Positions 1 through 11,279 of a stretch of 64,000 nucleotides of DNA are shown one piece after another. How positions within the stretch are numbered: position 1 is the first letter of the stretch; each line of letters begins with the position of its first letter. Source of the stretch: Myxococcus stipitatus (GTDB taxonomy: Bacteria; Myxococcota; Myxococcia; Myxococcales; Myxococcaceae); NCBI RefSeq assembly GCF_021412625.1, contig NZ_JAKCFI010000001.1:1297428-1361427 (forward strand), written 5' to 3'. The notes under the pieces are model-generated. The model was not told the DNA's origin, ran no database searches, and saw only the letters and a list, made by a program, of their open reading frames with translations. Position numbers and translations under genes: made by a program.

Positions 1-978
1 TACAACAACGTCGTGGCCAACGGCTCCGCGGCGCCGGGCCTCAAGGGCCGGATGTTCCGCTGGGCCTTCAAGCTGTTCGACGAGTACGTCGACGCGCAGA
101 TGCAGGGCCGCGAGTACAACCCGCTGGCCTTCGCGCTGGCGCGCAAGCTGGTGTTCAGCAAGGTGCGCGGCACGCTGGACGAGAAGCTGGGCGGCAACAT
201 GCGCCTGTTCGTCTCCGGCGGCGCGCCGCTGTCGCGGAAGATCGGCTACTTCTTCGACCTGCTCGGCTTCAAGGTGGTGGAGGGCTACGGCCTGACGGAG
301 ACGGCGGCGCCCACCAACGCCAACCGGCCGAACAAGATCAAGATCGGCACCGTGGGCCCGGCGATGCCGGGCACCGAGGCGAAGATCGCCGCGGACGGCG
401 AGGTGCTCGTGCGTGGCCCCTGCGTCATGAAGGGCTACTACAAGAACGACGAGGCCACCGCCGAGGCCCTGGAGAAGGACGGCTGGTACCACACCGGTGA
501 CATCGGGGAGATCGACGCGGACGGCTACCTGCGCATCACCGACCGCAAGAAGGACATCATCGTCACCGCGGGCGGCAAGAACGTGGCGCCGCAGAACATC
601 GAGAACACGCTCAAGACGTTCCCCATCATGAGCCAGGCCATGGTGTACGGCGACAAGCGCCCGTACCTCGTCGCCCTCATCACGGTGGCGGACGAGGCGG
701 TCCGCAAGCTCCTCGCGGAGAAGGGCGCGCCCGTGGGCTCCTACGCGGACAACGCCAAGCGCCCCGAAGTCCACGCGGCGGTGAAGGCCGTGCTGGACAA
801 GGTGAACTCGGAGCAGCCGCCGTACGCCACCATCAAGCGCTTCACCGTCATGCCCGCCGACTTCACCCAGGAGACCGGCGAGCTGACGCCCACCCTCAAG
901 GTGAAGCGCAAGGTGTGTAGCCAGAAGTACAAGGCGCAGATCGACGCCATGTACGACAACGCGGCCGTGCTGGACTAG
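1..978 (+). CDS. long-chain acyl-CoA synthetase (AMP-binding), 5' end cut by window
   Basis: Activates long-chain fatty acids to acyl-CoA through an acyl-AMP intermediate. The frame is open from base 1, so only the C-terminal half is present, about 325 residues. Visible adenylate-forming motifs are EGYGLTET (acid-binding/ATP loop), GWYHTGDIG and DRKKDIIVTAGGKN, followed by the small C-terminal domain with the conserved late lysine region (TPTLKVKRK). The GGKNVAPQNIE string is typical of bacterial FadD15-type ligases rather than acetyl-CoA synthetases. It is followed by two hairpins that separate it from the convergent tatA. The true start lies left of the window. Confidence 0.93.
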   Translation, partial: YNNVVANGSAAPGLKGRMFRWAFKLFDEYVDAQMQGREYNPLAFALARKLVFSKVRGTLDEKLGGNMRLFVSGGAPLSRKIGYFFDLLGFKVVEGYGLTETAAPTNANRPNKIKIGTVGPAMPGTEAKIAADGEVLVRGPCVMKGYYKNDEATAEALEKDGWYHTGDIGEIDADGYLRITDRKKDIIVTAGGKNVAPQNIENTLKTFPIMSQAMVYGDKRPYLVALITVADEAVRKLLAEKGAPVGSYADNAKRPEVHAAVKAVLDKVNSEQPPYATIKRFTVMPADFTQETGELTPTLKVKRKVCSQKYKAQIDAMYDNAAVLD

Positions 979-997
979 CCGCCGCCCGGTCCTCGCT

Positions 998-1028
998 CCC
1001 CCTGGTGCCTCCCCGCGGCGCCAGGGGG
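998..1028. terminator. GC-rich hairpin after acyl-CoA synthetase
   Basis: Inverted repeat with 12-nt arms (CCCCCTGGTGCC at 998-1009 and GGCGCCAGGGGG at 1017-1028, 11 of 12 paired) and a 7-nt loop, 20 bp after the stop codon. There is no T-tract, as is common in this genome, so termination is inferred from position and stem strength. Confidence 0.55.
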
Positions 1029-1090
1029 GATGTCGCCTTCTCCGCTCTCAGATGAGGCGGGGGACGGTGGCCCCAGGTCCTGGAACGCCA

Positions 1091-1131
1091 ACGCCCGATC
1101 GACCCCGGAGGTACCAGGGTGGATCGGGCGT
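1091..1131. terminator. bidirectional hairpin between convergent genes
   Basis: Arms ACGCCCGATC (1091-1100) and GATCGGGCGT (1122-1131) pair perfectly. An inner ACCC/GGGT pair extends the stem. It lies between the rightward synthetase gene and the leftward tatA, so it can serve either transcript. Confidence 0.6.
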
Positions 1132-1162
1132 CGTGCTACGTGGGAGGGCCCCGGGGGCCGGC

Positions 1163-1405
1163 TCAGGCGTGGCTGCTGGGCGTCTGCGACTTGACGTCCT
1201 TGTCGATGGTGCCGCCGCTGGCGAGCGTGCCGCCGGCCTTCTTGTCGCCAGGCGCGCCCGTCTCCTCGTCACCGGAGAAGCCGCGCTTGAAGTTGCGGAT
1301 CGCGCTGCCCAGGGACGAGCCGAGCTGCGGCAGCCGCGTCGCCCCGAAGAGGAGCAGCAGCACGAACAGGATCAGGAGAAGTTCCATTGGCTTCAGCCCC
1401 AGCAT
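1163..1405 (-). CDS. tatA: Sec-independent protein translocase TatA
   Basis: An 80-residue TatA-family subunit that forms the pore of the twin-arginine export system in the inner membrane. It has a short N-terminal membrane helix (MELLLILFVLLLLFG), the hinge and amphipathic helix (TRLPQLGSSLGSAIRNFKRG with the usual LG..GSAIRNFK pattern), and an acidic, Lys/Gly-rich cytoplasmic tail. A GAAGGAG ribosome-binding site sits about 9 nt before the ATG at 1405. A much longer open frame runs upstream through the next gene but lacks any such site, so the short form is chosen. No tatB or tatC is nearby. Confidence 0.92.
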   Translation of the reverse strand: MLGLKPMELLLILFVLLLLFGATRLPQLGSSLGSAIRNFKRGFSGDEETGAPGDKKAGGTLASGGTIDKDVKSQTPSSHA

Positions 1406-1478
1406 CGCTCGACTCCTTCGCGAAAAACGGGCGGAGCATAGCGGGGGGGAGGCCTGACCGCCAGCAAGAGCGGATCCC

Positions 1479-2498
1479 TCACGCCTGAAGGGTCGCTGGC
1501 GGGGCGAGTTCGACGGGGCGCGCCGTCGCCAGGGTGAGGAACAAGGCGCTCCCCCCCGGGTCCGTCTCCACGCCCACGGTGCCGCCGTGGACCTCGACCT
1601 CCTGTCGGGCCAGGTAGACGCGCAGTGGATCCTCCAGCTTCTTCTCCCGGAAGGCGCGCTCCTCGCGGCGGAAGACGACGGAGGCGTCCTCGTCGGACAG
1701 GGGGACGCCGTCGCGGCGCACCTCCACCCGCACCCGGCCCCCTCCGCCGTGCAGACCCAGCCGGATGACCTCGCCGGGTTGGGCGCGTGACAGCTGGTAG
1801 AGGATGAAGGCCTCCAGCGCGTGCTGGATGCGGGCCCCGTCCACCACCACCTCCGGGGGCGTGGCCAGCGGATCCACGTCCAGCAGGAGCGACACGTTGG
1901 CGGCGCTGGCGGCGGCGCGCTGGCGCTCCACCGCGGCGTCCAGCAGGGGCAGCAGCGGCTGGCGCTCCCGTTCGCAGGCCAGCGAGCCCAGGTCGGCCCG
2001 GCTGGAGTCGAAGAAGTCCTGGGAGAAGGCGATCGAGCGGTCCGCGTTGCGCAGGATGGTCTCCAGCCCGCGCTGCACCTTGGGCTCCAGGGGCACCCGT
2101 CCGTTGAGCAGCAGGGCGGCGTAGGAGCGGACGTTGGCCAGCGAGCCTCGCAGGTCGTGGGAGGCCATGCCCAGATAGCGCACCCGGCGCCGCGTCTCCT
2201 CGTCGCTCCAGGCCAGCGGGAAGGTCCACCACAGGCGGTCTCCTCCGTCGAGCGACTCCTCCCCCGCGAGCAGGGCGCGGTCCTCCTGCTCCCAGATGCG
2301 CGCGTCACCGTCATGGCGATGGAAGCCCGCCCGCGTCATCAGTTCCTCGATGGAGCCGACGTCCGAGGGCAGCTCGGGCAGGCCCAGGTGCTCGAGGAGC
2401 AGCCGTCCCACCGGGCGTGGGGGCCCCTGCTGGGGGACCAGGACGATGCCGGGCGCTTCCACCGTACCGCCAGCTCCCATCTCCCCCGGGCTCCTCAC
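1479..2498 (-). CDS. degenerate sensor histidine kinase
   Basis: A 339-residue cytosolic protein with an H-box (ASHDLRGSLANVRSYA; His114 in this start) and a C-terminal region in the place of a GHKL ATPase domain. The G-box-like end (HGGTVGVETDPGGSALFLTL) is recognisable. The N-box Asn and the DxGxG motif are not: the equivalent stretches read IQHALEAFILYQL and RRDGVPLSDED. ATP binding is therefore doubtful. No membrane segment or PAS domain is seen. The GTG at 2498 is chosen because AGGAGG lies 8 nt before it; the GTG at 2507 overlaps that site. It is divergent from a single-domain response regulator, a likely partner. Confidence 0.75.
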   Translation of the reverse strand: MRSPGEMGAGGTVEAPGIVLVPQQGPPRPVGRLLLEHLGLPELPSDVGSIEELMTRAGFHRHDGDARIWEQEDRALLAGEESLDGGDRLWWTFPLAWSDEETRRRVRYLGMASHDLRGSLANVRSYAALLLNGRVPLEPKVQRGLETILRNADRSIAFSQDFFDSSRADLGSLACERERQPLLPLLDAAVERQRAAASAANVSLLLDVDPLATPPEVVVDGARIQHALEAFILYQLSRAQPGEVIRLGLHGGGGRVRVEVRRDGVPLSDEDASVVFRREERAFREKKLEDPLRVYLARQEVEVHGGTVGVETDPGGSALFLTLATARPVELAPPATLQA

Positions 2499-2655
2499 GT
2501 TTTCCACCTCCTGTCCAGCAGGTCACGGAAAGGGTGGGGAGGCACTGTCGGTTTTGCAACGTGGGACCCGACGGCTCCTGGAGTCCGTGTTTTCTTGCGC
2601 CGCGTGGGAGGAGGATGGTGGAAGAATCCTGATCGCCGCACCGAGGGAGACTGCC

Positions 2656-3081
2656 CTGACCCCGCCCAACACACAGCCTGCTGGTGCACCGGTCGTTCTC
2701 GTCGTGGACGACGACCCGGACATCCTGGAAGCCCTCTCCGAGATCCTGGAGGCGGAGGGGTTCGAAATCCGCCGCGCGCGCAACGGCAAGGAGGCGTTGG
2801 ATCGCCTCGAGCCCGAACCGCCAGACCTCATCCTGCTCGACCTGATGATGCCGGTGATGGATGGGTGGGAGTTCGCCCAGAAGATGCGCCAGAAGCCACC
2901 GGAGGTGGCGGGCATCCCCCTCATCGTCCTCAGCGCGGACCGCAACGTCGGCAGCAAGGCGGCGGACATCGGCGCGGTGGGGCACCTGGCCAAGCCCTTC
3001 GAGCTCAACGACCTGCTGGAGATGGTGCGTCGCTCACTGAACCCACCCTCCGGCGTCGGGACGTCCACCACCGCGCCTTGA
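2656..3081 (+). CDS. single-domain response regulator
   Basis: A receiver domain of about 120 residues with no output domain. The acidic pocket (VVDDD), the phospho-acceptor Asp in LILLDLMMP (Asp62 by this start), the Ser of VLSAD and the Lys of LAKPF are all present, so it should be phosphorylatable. The start is uncertain. No ATG exists in a sensible place. CTG at 2656 has AGGGAG 6 nt upstream, whereas GTG at 2587 has a poor site and would add 23 residues with no domain. It is divergent from the degenerate histidine kinase at 1479-2498 and ends in a Pro/Ser/Thr-rich tail. Confidence 0.85.
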   Translation: MTPPNTQPAGAPVVLVVDDDPDILEALSEILEAEGFEIRRARNGKEALDRLEPEPPDLILLDLMMPVMDGWEFAQKMRQKPPEVAGIPLIVLSADRNVGSKAADIGAVGHLAKPFELNDLLEMVRRSLNPPSGVGTSTTAP

Positions 3082-3182
3082 GCCGCCGGGCCCATCGCGC
3101 TGCTTGACCTGCCAGGGGGGCGACATTACGGTCCCCCCACTGTCTTGATTCACCAATCAATGACCAGGGCAAGGAGCGAGTC

Positions 3183-3506
3183 ATGAGCGCGAAGGACATC
3201 ATCGAGAACCAGATTCCCGAGGTTCTCAAGGCGAAGCCGGAGCTGGCGAAGGACATCAACGCCGTCATCCACTTCGACATCTCCGGCGAGGGCGGCGGCA
3301 AGTGGACTCTCGACCTGACCAAGGCGGAGAACTGGGTGTCGGCGGGTCTCGAGGGTGCGTCGAAGATGACCATCCTGGTGAGCAACGATGACTTCGTGAA
3401 GATCCGCGAGAAGAAGCTGAACGCGCAGATGGCCGCCATGCAGGGCAAGCTGAAGTTCAAGCCCATGGACATGGCCCTGGCGATGAAGCTGGCCAAGCTG
3501 CTCTAG
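3183..3506 (+). CDS. SCP2 sterol-binding domain protein
   Basis: A 107-residue stand-alone SCP2 domain, a small hydrophobic-pocket fold that carries lipids or acyl-CoA. Typical features are the IHFDISGEGGGKWTLDL strands, the VSNDDFVKI turn and the terminal MQGKLKFKPMDMALAMKLAKLL, which matches the family's G.l...Gd...a..l..l ending. AAGGAG lies 7 nt before the ATG. Its position just before a CaiB-type CoA transferase fits a role in fatty-acyl handling, but that link is only contextual. Confidence 0.85.
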   Translation: MSAKDIIENQIPEVLKAKPELAKDINAVIHFDISGEGGGKWTLDLTKAENWVSAGLEGASKMTILVSNDDFVKIREKKLNAQMAAMQGKLKFKPMDMALAMKLAKLL

Positions 3507-3666
3507 TCCTCCGGCAGTCCCTGGGGCGGACAAAGCGGCTCGTCGTCCCGACGAGGCGTGCTTCCTCCGGCCCCGGCTCTCGCGCGGCGCGTTCTCCCTG
3601 GGTGGAGGGCGCGCCGCACGTCGTTTCAGGCGCGTGTCTCCCTCGACCTTCCTCCCAGGAGTTCCC

Positions 3667-4839
3667 ATGTCGTCGCTTCCTCTCACGGGTCTGCGCGTGC
3701 TGGACCTGTCGCGGCTGCTCCCCGGGCCCTACGCCACGCTGGTGCTGGCGGACCTGGGGGCCACGGTGGTGAAGGTGGAGGAGCCGGACGGAGGCGACTA
3801 CGTCCGGCAGATGCCGCCCGAGCGGGACGGGGTGGGCGCGCTGTTCTACGGCCTCAACCGCAACAAGCGCTCGCTGACGCTCAACCTCAAGACGCCCGAG
3901 GGGCGCGACGCGCTCAAGCGGCTCGTGCGCACCCATGACGTCCTCGTGGAGAGCTTCCGGCCGGGCGTCATGGACAAGCTGGGCGTGGGCGAGGCGGTGC
4001 TGCGCGCGGAGAACCCGCGGCTCATCTACTGCGCCATCTCCGGCTATGGGCGGACGGGGCCGGACCGGCTGAAGGCGGGGCACGACCTGAACTACGTCGC
4101 CCGCGCGGGCCTGCTGGGCTATGGCGGCGAGGCGGATGGGGCGCCCGCGTTCCCCGGCGTGCAGATGGGCGACATCGGGGGGGGGAGCCTCTTCGCGCTG
4201 GTGGGCATCCTGGCGGCGCTGCACGAGCGCGAGCGCACCGGGCTGGGGCGGTTGGTGGACGTGTCGATGACGGACGGGGCCACCGCGTTCCTGCACATGC
4301 ACCTGGCGGCGCGGCTCTTCATGGGCGAGCAGGGCGGTCCGCTCCAGCGGGGGCGCGAGGCGCTCAATGGCGGTTATGCGTGCTACGGCCTGTACCGGAC
4401 GGCGGACGGACGCTGGCTGGCGGTGGGCGCGCTGGAGCCCAAGTTCTTCATGGGCGTGCTGGAGCGGCTGGGGCGCATGGACCTGATGGAGGATGCCTAT
4501 GCGCCCGGCGAGGCGGGGCTGCGCGTGAAGGCGGAGCTGACGCGCCTGTTCGCCGAGCACCCCATGGCGTACTGGCAGGAGCGCTTCGCGGGCACGGACC
4601 TGTGCGTGGAGCCGGTGGCCGAGGGCGACCAGGTGCTGGCGGACGCGCAGCTGCGCGCGCGGGGCCTCTTCGTGGACGTGGAGGATGCTCGGCTCGGGCG
4701 CAAGGTGACGCACCTGTTGACGCCGCTGCGCATGGGGCCCACGCCCGTGCAGCCGCCTCCCGCGCTGGGCGAGCACTCGCGCGAGGTCCTCACCGAGGCG
4801 GGCTTCTCCGAGGAGGAGCTCGAGCGGCTGGGCTTCTGA
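3667..4839 (+). CDS. CaiB/BaiF family CoA transferase (alpha-methylacyl-CoA racemase-like)
   Basis: A class III CoA transferase or racemase of 390 residues. The N-terminal LRVLDLSRLLPGPYAT and DLGATVVKVEEP form the CoA-binding Rossmann-like region. RNKRSLTLNLKTPEGRD is a family signature. MGDIGGGSLFALVGILAAL holds the Asp that forms the acyl intermediate. The short length and overall pattern are closest to alpha-methylacyl-CoA racemase, but substrate cannot be told from sequence. The ATG at 3667 has AGGAG 5 nt upstream; an in-frame GTG/ATG further left lacks a site. Confidence 0.88.
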   Translation: MSSLPLTGLRVLDLSRLLPGPYATLVLADLGATVVKVEEPDGGDYVRQMPPERDGVGALFYGLNRNKRSLTLNLKTPEGRDALKRLVRTHDVLVESFRPGVMDKLGVGEAVLRAENPRLIYCAISGYGRTGPDRLKAGHDLNYVARAGLLGYGGEADGAPAFPGVQMGDIGGGSLFALVGILAALHERERTGLGRLVDVSMTDGATAFLHMHLAARLFMGEQGGPLQRGREALNGGYACYGLYRTADGRWLAVGALEPKFFMGVLERLGRMDLMEDAYAPGEAGLRVKAELTRLFAEHPMAYWQERFAGTDLCVEPVAEGDQVLADAQLRARGLFVDVEDARLGRKVTHLLTPLRMGPTPVQPPPALGEHSREVLTEAGFSEEELERLGF

Positions 4840-4890
4840 GCGGGCCGCTGGGCACGTGGATGGCCGGCCCCGGTCGAGCATGACGCCATG

Positions 4891-4916
4891 GGCGGCTTTC
4901 CGGCGCGCGCGCCGCC
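4891..4916. terminator. GC palindrome between convergent genes
   Basis: GGCGGC (4891-4896) pairs with GCCGCC (4911-4916). A perfect palindrome CGGCGCGCGCGCCG occupies 4901-4914. It lies between the CoA transferase and the leftward secreted protein. There is no T-tract. Confidence 0.35.
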
Positions 4917-4926
4917 GAGCCATTCG

Positions 4927-6084
4927 CTACCGGCGAGGCGTGCTCCAGGACGCCTCGCCCCGGGCCGCGTGGCAGGTGTCGCCCACCAGGTCCAGGGCGC
5001 GCTGGGGCGCCTCGGCGGCGAGGGTCGAGGGCGCGCCGAACATGCCCGTCGCGTCCATCCTGCGCACGGTGTTCGCCAGATACCCGCGGGCGCGCTCGAT
5101 GACCTTTCGTTGGGGCTCGGTGGGCCGCCAGCCGGTGTCGTCGCGATATCGCCCGAGCGTCTCCAGCAGGTGGCCGTAGAACTTCAGCATCTGTGACAGC
5201 ACCCGCGCGCGCTGTTCACGGTCGGCCGCCGCGAGCGCGGTCTCGTACTGCCGGGCCTCCGAGTCGAGCCGGTACAGGAGCACGTCTCGCACCGCGTCCA
5301 GCCGCTTGCGCCAGGCGCTCCGGATGGAAGGGTGGCGTGCCCAGCCCGTGACGGCCTGGACGTAATGGAGCCCGCCACACGGGTGCGCGTAGATGCCCTG
5401 CCCACGCTTGGGGACCTCGGGGCGCCCGGCCTTCATGCCCGCGGCGAGCTCCGCGTCCGCCGCCTCCAGCGTCGCGAGCGCGGCTTCCATCACCGCGTCG
5501 ACGCGGACCTCGACGCCGTGCCTCGTGCGGAACGTGTCCCCGGGGCGAGACACCAGCGAGAGCGCATCCAGCGTCCACGCGGCGTCGGGCGTCGCGACCT
5601 GGTCCGGGCGGAAGTCCCGGCGCAGGTCGTCCACGAGCGCCTGGAGCGTCACGGGCGCGCCCCATCCGGCCTGGAAGCGCTGGGACAGCGGGTGGCCCGC
5701 GCGCAGCAACGTCTTGAGGAGGAGGGTGGGGTGGGGCTCGACGGGCGCCCCCTCGGGGGTGGCCGTGTCGAAGGACAGGTCCGCCTGTGACGCGTCCTTC
5801 CCGTCGACCTGCGCGCGCCGCAGGAAGTCCGACACGATGACGTCTCCGGCGGCGCGTCCGTCCCTGGCGCGGAAGTCCCTGCCGTCCAGGGCCATGCCGT
5901 GCGCGAGCGACCAAGGCTCGTGTGCATCCGACGCCCAGGCGCGACACCGGTTGGCCAGCTCGCTCGCCAGGGGCGAGGGCGCCGCGGCGAGCGCGGATGG
6001 GCCGAGTCCGAGGTTCAGGGAGACGACGACCGCGCGGAGCGCGCGCCGGGCCAGGGGCCAGGACGGCGCGCGCTCTCGCGACAT
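4927..6084 (-). CDS. secreted protein of unknown function, last gene of RND operon
   Basis: A 385-residue protein I do not recognise. The N-terminus has a Sec-type signal (Arg-rich start, hydrophobic ALRAVVVSLNLGLGPSALA, cleavage near ALA-AA). The mature part is mostly helical, with one cluster GIYAHPCGGLHYVQAVTGWA and alternating Arg/Glu/Leu helices near 270-340. No membrane anchor or lipobox is seen. Its ATG overlaps the marR stop codon as TGATG, so the two are translationally coupled. The operon context suggests an envelope role linked to the efflux pump or to its inducer, which is inference only. Confidence 0.75.
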   Translation of the reverse strand: MSRERAPSWPLARRALRAVVVSLNLGLGPSALAAAPSPLASELANRCRAWASDAHEPWSLAHGMALDGRDFRARDGRAAGDVIVSDFLRRAQVDGKDASQADLSFDTATPEGAPVEPHPTLLLKTLLRAGHPLSQRFQAGWGAPVTLQALVDDLRRDFRPDQVATPDAAWTLDALSLVSRPGDTFRTRHGVEVRVDAVMEAALATLEAADAELAAGMKAGRPEVPKRGQGIYAHPCGGLHYVQAVTGWARHPSIRSAWRKRLDAVRDVLLYRLDSEARQYETALAAADREQRARVLSQMLKFYGHLLETLGRYRDDTGWRPTEPQRKVIERARGYLANTVRRMDATGMFGAPSTLAAEAPQRALDLVGDTCHAARGEASWSTPRR

Positions 6085-6658
6085 CAGCAGGTGGGCTCGC
6101 TCTTGGCGGAGAGCCGTTGGAGTACCCGCTCCAGCAGGCCGAAGAGGGCCTCCTGGTCTTCGTCGGTCAGCAGGGCCAGCATCCGTCGCAGCCCCTGGTC
6201 CGTGCTGCGACGCAGGCGCTGATAGAGCGATAGCCCTTCGTGGGTGAGCTGCGCGACGACGGCGCGCCGGTCGTCGGCGTCCCTCGCGCGCTCCACCAGC
6301 TTCATGGCTTCCAGCCGGTCCACGACACCGGTGATGGTCTTCTTGGTGATGCCGATGCGCTGGGCCAGGTTCCCCACGTGCGTGGGGCCGTCGTTCCCCA
6401 GCCACATCAACGCGTGCAGCTGGGTGGGCGTGAGCTGGGTGCGCTCGCAGATCGCACCCAGGGGATCCCTCAGCGAGCGATACCGTCCGAGCTGGACGAT
6501 GAGCTCGTGCAGCCGCCGGGACGCGGGCGTGGAGTCCTCCGCGTCGACCGAGTGGCCTTCCTCGGGGAAGGTCTGCTCCTCCGTCGACTCGAGGTCCTCC
6601 TCGCCCTCGCCCTCGTGCGGCTGGACGCGGAGGGCCGGTCTGTTCGCCGGCACCCGCA

Positions 6659-6659
<1 letters not shown>
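6084..6659 (-). CDS. MarR family transcriptional regulator
   Basis: A 191-residue regulator with a MarR winged helix-turn-helix. LTPTQLHALMWLGNDGPTHVGNLAQRIGITKKTITGVVDRLE spans the recognition helix, and the wing carries the family signature DADDRRAVVAQLT. An acidic, probably disordered extension of about 45 residues precedes it. It is the third gene of the RND operon, joined by TGATG overlaps to the pump upstream and the secreted protein downstream. Such regulators usually repress their own efflux operon, and a palindrome at 11053-11081 next to the operon promoter is a candidate operator. Confidence 0.92.
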
Positions 6660-9805
<3,146 letters not shown>

Positions 9806-9840
9806 TCAGCTACTCCCAAAAGGGTAGGGAAGGACGGGCG

Positions 9841-10941
9841 TCACTGCACCACGCGGACGGCCGTCCCCTCCTTCACGTCCAGGGAGGAGTCGGCGAGCAC
9901 GCGCTCATCCGCGCTGAGGCCCTGGAGCACTCGCACGTAACCGGGGAGGATGCGCTCGACGCGCACGTCGCGCTTGCGCACGGTGCCGTCCTGCACGACC
10001 CACACGAAGCCCTCCTGGCCCCGGGCCGAGACGGCCTGGGTGGGGAGGAACAGGCCCTTGGTGTCCTCGGGCTGGCTCACGGAGGAGAAGTCCAGGTCCA
10101 CCAGCGCGCCGGGGCGCAGCACCGTCTTCTCGTCACCGGCCACGTCCGCGAGCACCTCCACCGTGCGGTTGGTGGTGTCCACGACGGAGCCCACCGTGGT
10201 GACGGTGGCCTCGAAGCGAACGCCGCTGGGGCTCAGCGTGCCCGCCGTCTTGGCGCCCGGCTTCACCTTGTCCACCACGGACTCCGGAACCAGCGCGCGC
10301 ACCTCCAGGCCGGTGATGTCCACCAGCGTGAAGACCGCCGTGGGCGGCGTCATCGCCACCGTGTCGCCCAGGTTCTTCAGGCGCGCGGTGATGACGCCGT
10401 CGAACGGCGCCAGGATGGACATGTCCCGCAGGTTCTCCTCCGCCATCTTCACGGCGGCGGCGGCCTGCGCCGCCTGGGCGGCGGCCTGCTTCTGGCCGAT
10501 CTCCGCCTGGTCCAACCCGGCCGCGGCGATGCCGCCACCCTCGGCCACCTTGCGCGTGCGCTCGAGGTTGGAGGTCGCCAGCTGGAGCGCCGCGTCAGCG
10601 GCCGCCTTCACCGCGCGGGCCTGCTCCACGGCGATGGCCACGTTGGAGGTGTCCAGCACCGCCAGCGTCTGGCCCTTCTTCACCCGGTCGCCCACCTTGA
10701 CCAGCATCTTCGCGATGGTGCCCGTGGCCTGGGGGCTGAGCGTGGCCTCCTGCTTGGAGCGGATCTGCCCCGTCACGCGCGTGACGCTGGCCTCCAGCTC
10801 CGTCGCCGGGGTGATGGCCTTCACGCCCACCGCGTTGGAGCCCTGCTGCGTCTCCGGAAGCGCAGGCTTGTTCGCACCCTTGCCGCACCCCGTCGTAACC
10901 ACCGCCGCCAGCACCGCGGCCACCCACATGCGTCGAATCAC
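9841..10941 (-). CDS. RND efflux periplasmic adaptor (membrane fusion protein), lipoprotein
   Basis: A 366-residue HlyD/AcrA-type adaptor that bridges the RND pump and an outer-membrane channel. From the GTG at 10941 it has a lipoprotein signal (MIRRMWVAAVLAAVVTTGC). Next come the lipoyl half (TGTIAKMLVKVGDRVKKGQTLAVLD), an Ala/Gln-rich hairpin of coiled coil (about 100-185), the second lipoyl half (MSILAPFDGVITARLKNLGDTV) and beta-barrel/membrane-proximal domains. Earlier in-frame starts would bury the signal peptide, so they are rejected. It is the first gene of the operon, with a promoter about 85 bp upstream. Confidence 0.92.
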   Translation of the reverse strand: MIRRMWVAAVLAAVVTTGCGKGANKPALPETQQGSNAVGVKAITPATELEASVTRVTGQIRSKQEATLSPQATGTIAKMLVKVGDRVKKGQTLAVLDTSNVAIAVEQARAVKAAADAALQLATSNLERTRKVAEGGGIAAAGLDQAEIGQKQAAAQAAQAAAAVKMAEENLRDMSILAPFDGVITARLKNLGDTVAMTPPTAVFTLVDITGLEVRALVPESVVDKVKPGAKTAGTLSPSGVRFEATVTTVGSVVDTTNRTVEVLADVAGDEKTVLRPGALVDLDFSSVSQPEDTKGLFLPTQAVSARGQEGFVWVVQDGTVRKRDVRVERILPGYVRVLQGLSADERVLADSSLDVKEGTAVRVVQ

Positions 10942-11024
10942 GGTCGTCCTGCTCCTGCCAGCTCGCGGTCCCCGGACCCCTCCGGGCCGTCGCTCCAGCT
11001 GATGCTTGAAAGTCTGCGGCCCGG

Positions 11025-11052
11025 AAACTACAGAGCCTGAACTGTCTGTCAA
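11025..11052 (-). promoter_or_regulatory. sigma-70-type promoter of the RND efflux operon
   Basis: On the minus strand TTGACA (11052-11047) is followed by a 16-nt spacer and TAGTTT (11030-11025). The -35 is perfect and the -10 matches 3 of 6. The predicted transcript start near 11018 gives a leader of about 77 nt to the adaptor GTG. Confidence 0.55.
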
Positions 11053-11081
11053 GGAGATACTCCGTTTCGCGGACTATCTCC
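11053..11081. promoter_or_regulatory. palindromic operator candidate abutting the efflux promoter
   Basis: Arms GGAGATACTCCG (11053-11064) and CGGACTATCTCC (11070-11081) are inverted repeats with 11 of 12 bases paired and a 5-nt centre. It touches the -35 box of the efflux promoter. A long, high-quality dyad at the head of an operon encoding a MarR protein is the expected kind of MarR site, though no binding is shown. Confidence 0.5.
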
Positions 11082-11222
11082 CGCCGGGCCTTGTTAACGC
11101 CTGGCTGCCCAGCTGGCAGGACTTTTCATTCGACCTGCCCTCCAGGGTAGCCCAGGCCTGGCCCGCCGCGTCATGCCGGGCGTGCGGGGGAGGCGCGAAA
11201 CCGTCCTGGATTTCGGTGGAGG

Positions 11223-11238
11223 TTGATTTCAGAATCAA
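11223..11238. promoter_or_regulatory. short palindrome upstream of acyl-CoA dehydrogenase
   Basis: TTGATT-TCAG-AATCAA, a perfect 6-nt inverted repeat with a 4-nt spacer, lies 41 bp before the dehydrogenase ATG in unusually AT-rich sequence. It could be an operator. The half-sites differ from the 11053-11081 palindrome, so a different regulator is implied. Confidence 0.35.
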
Positions 11239-11279
11239 TCCTGTTGTCGAGCAGCCAATAGCAACAGGAGAGGTCGCGA

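Noticed and set aside
2540..2565. GGCAC...TTGCA resembling a sigma-54 promoter before the response regulator
   Set aside because: GG and GC are 13 nt apart instead of the required 10, so the -24/-12 spacing fails.
4927..6405. Longer start for the secreted protein inside marR
   Set aside because: The ATG at 6084 overlaps the marR stop as TGATG and places a signal peptide at the N-terminus; the extension would overlap marR in another frame.
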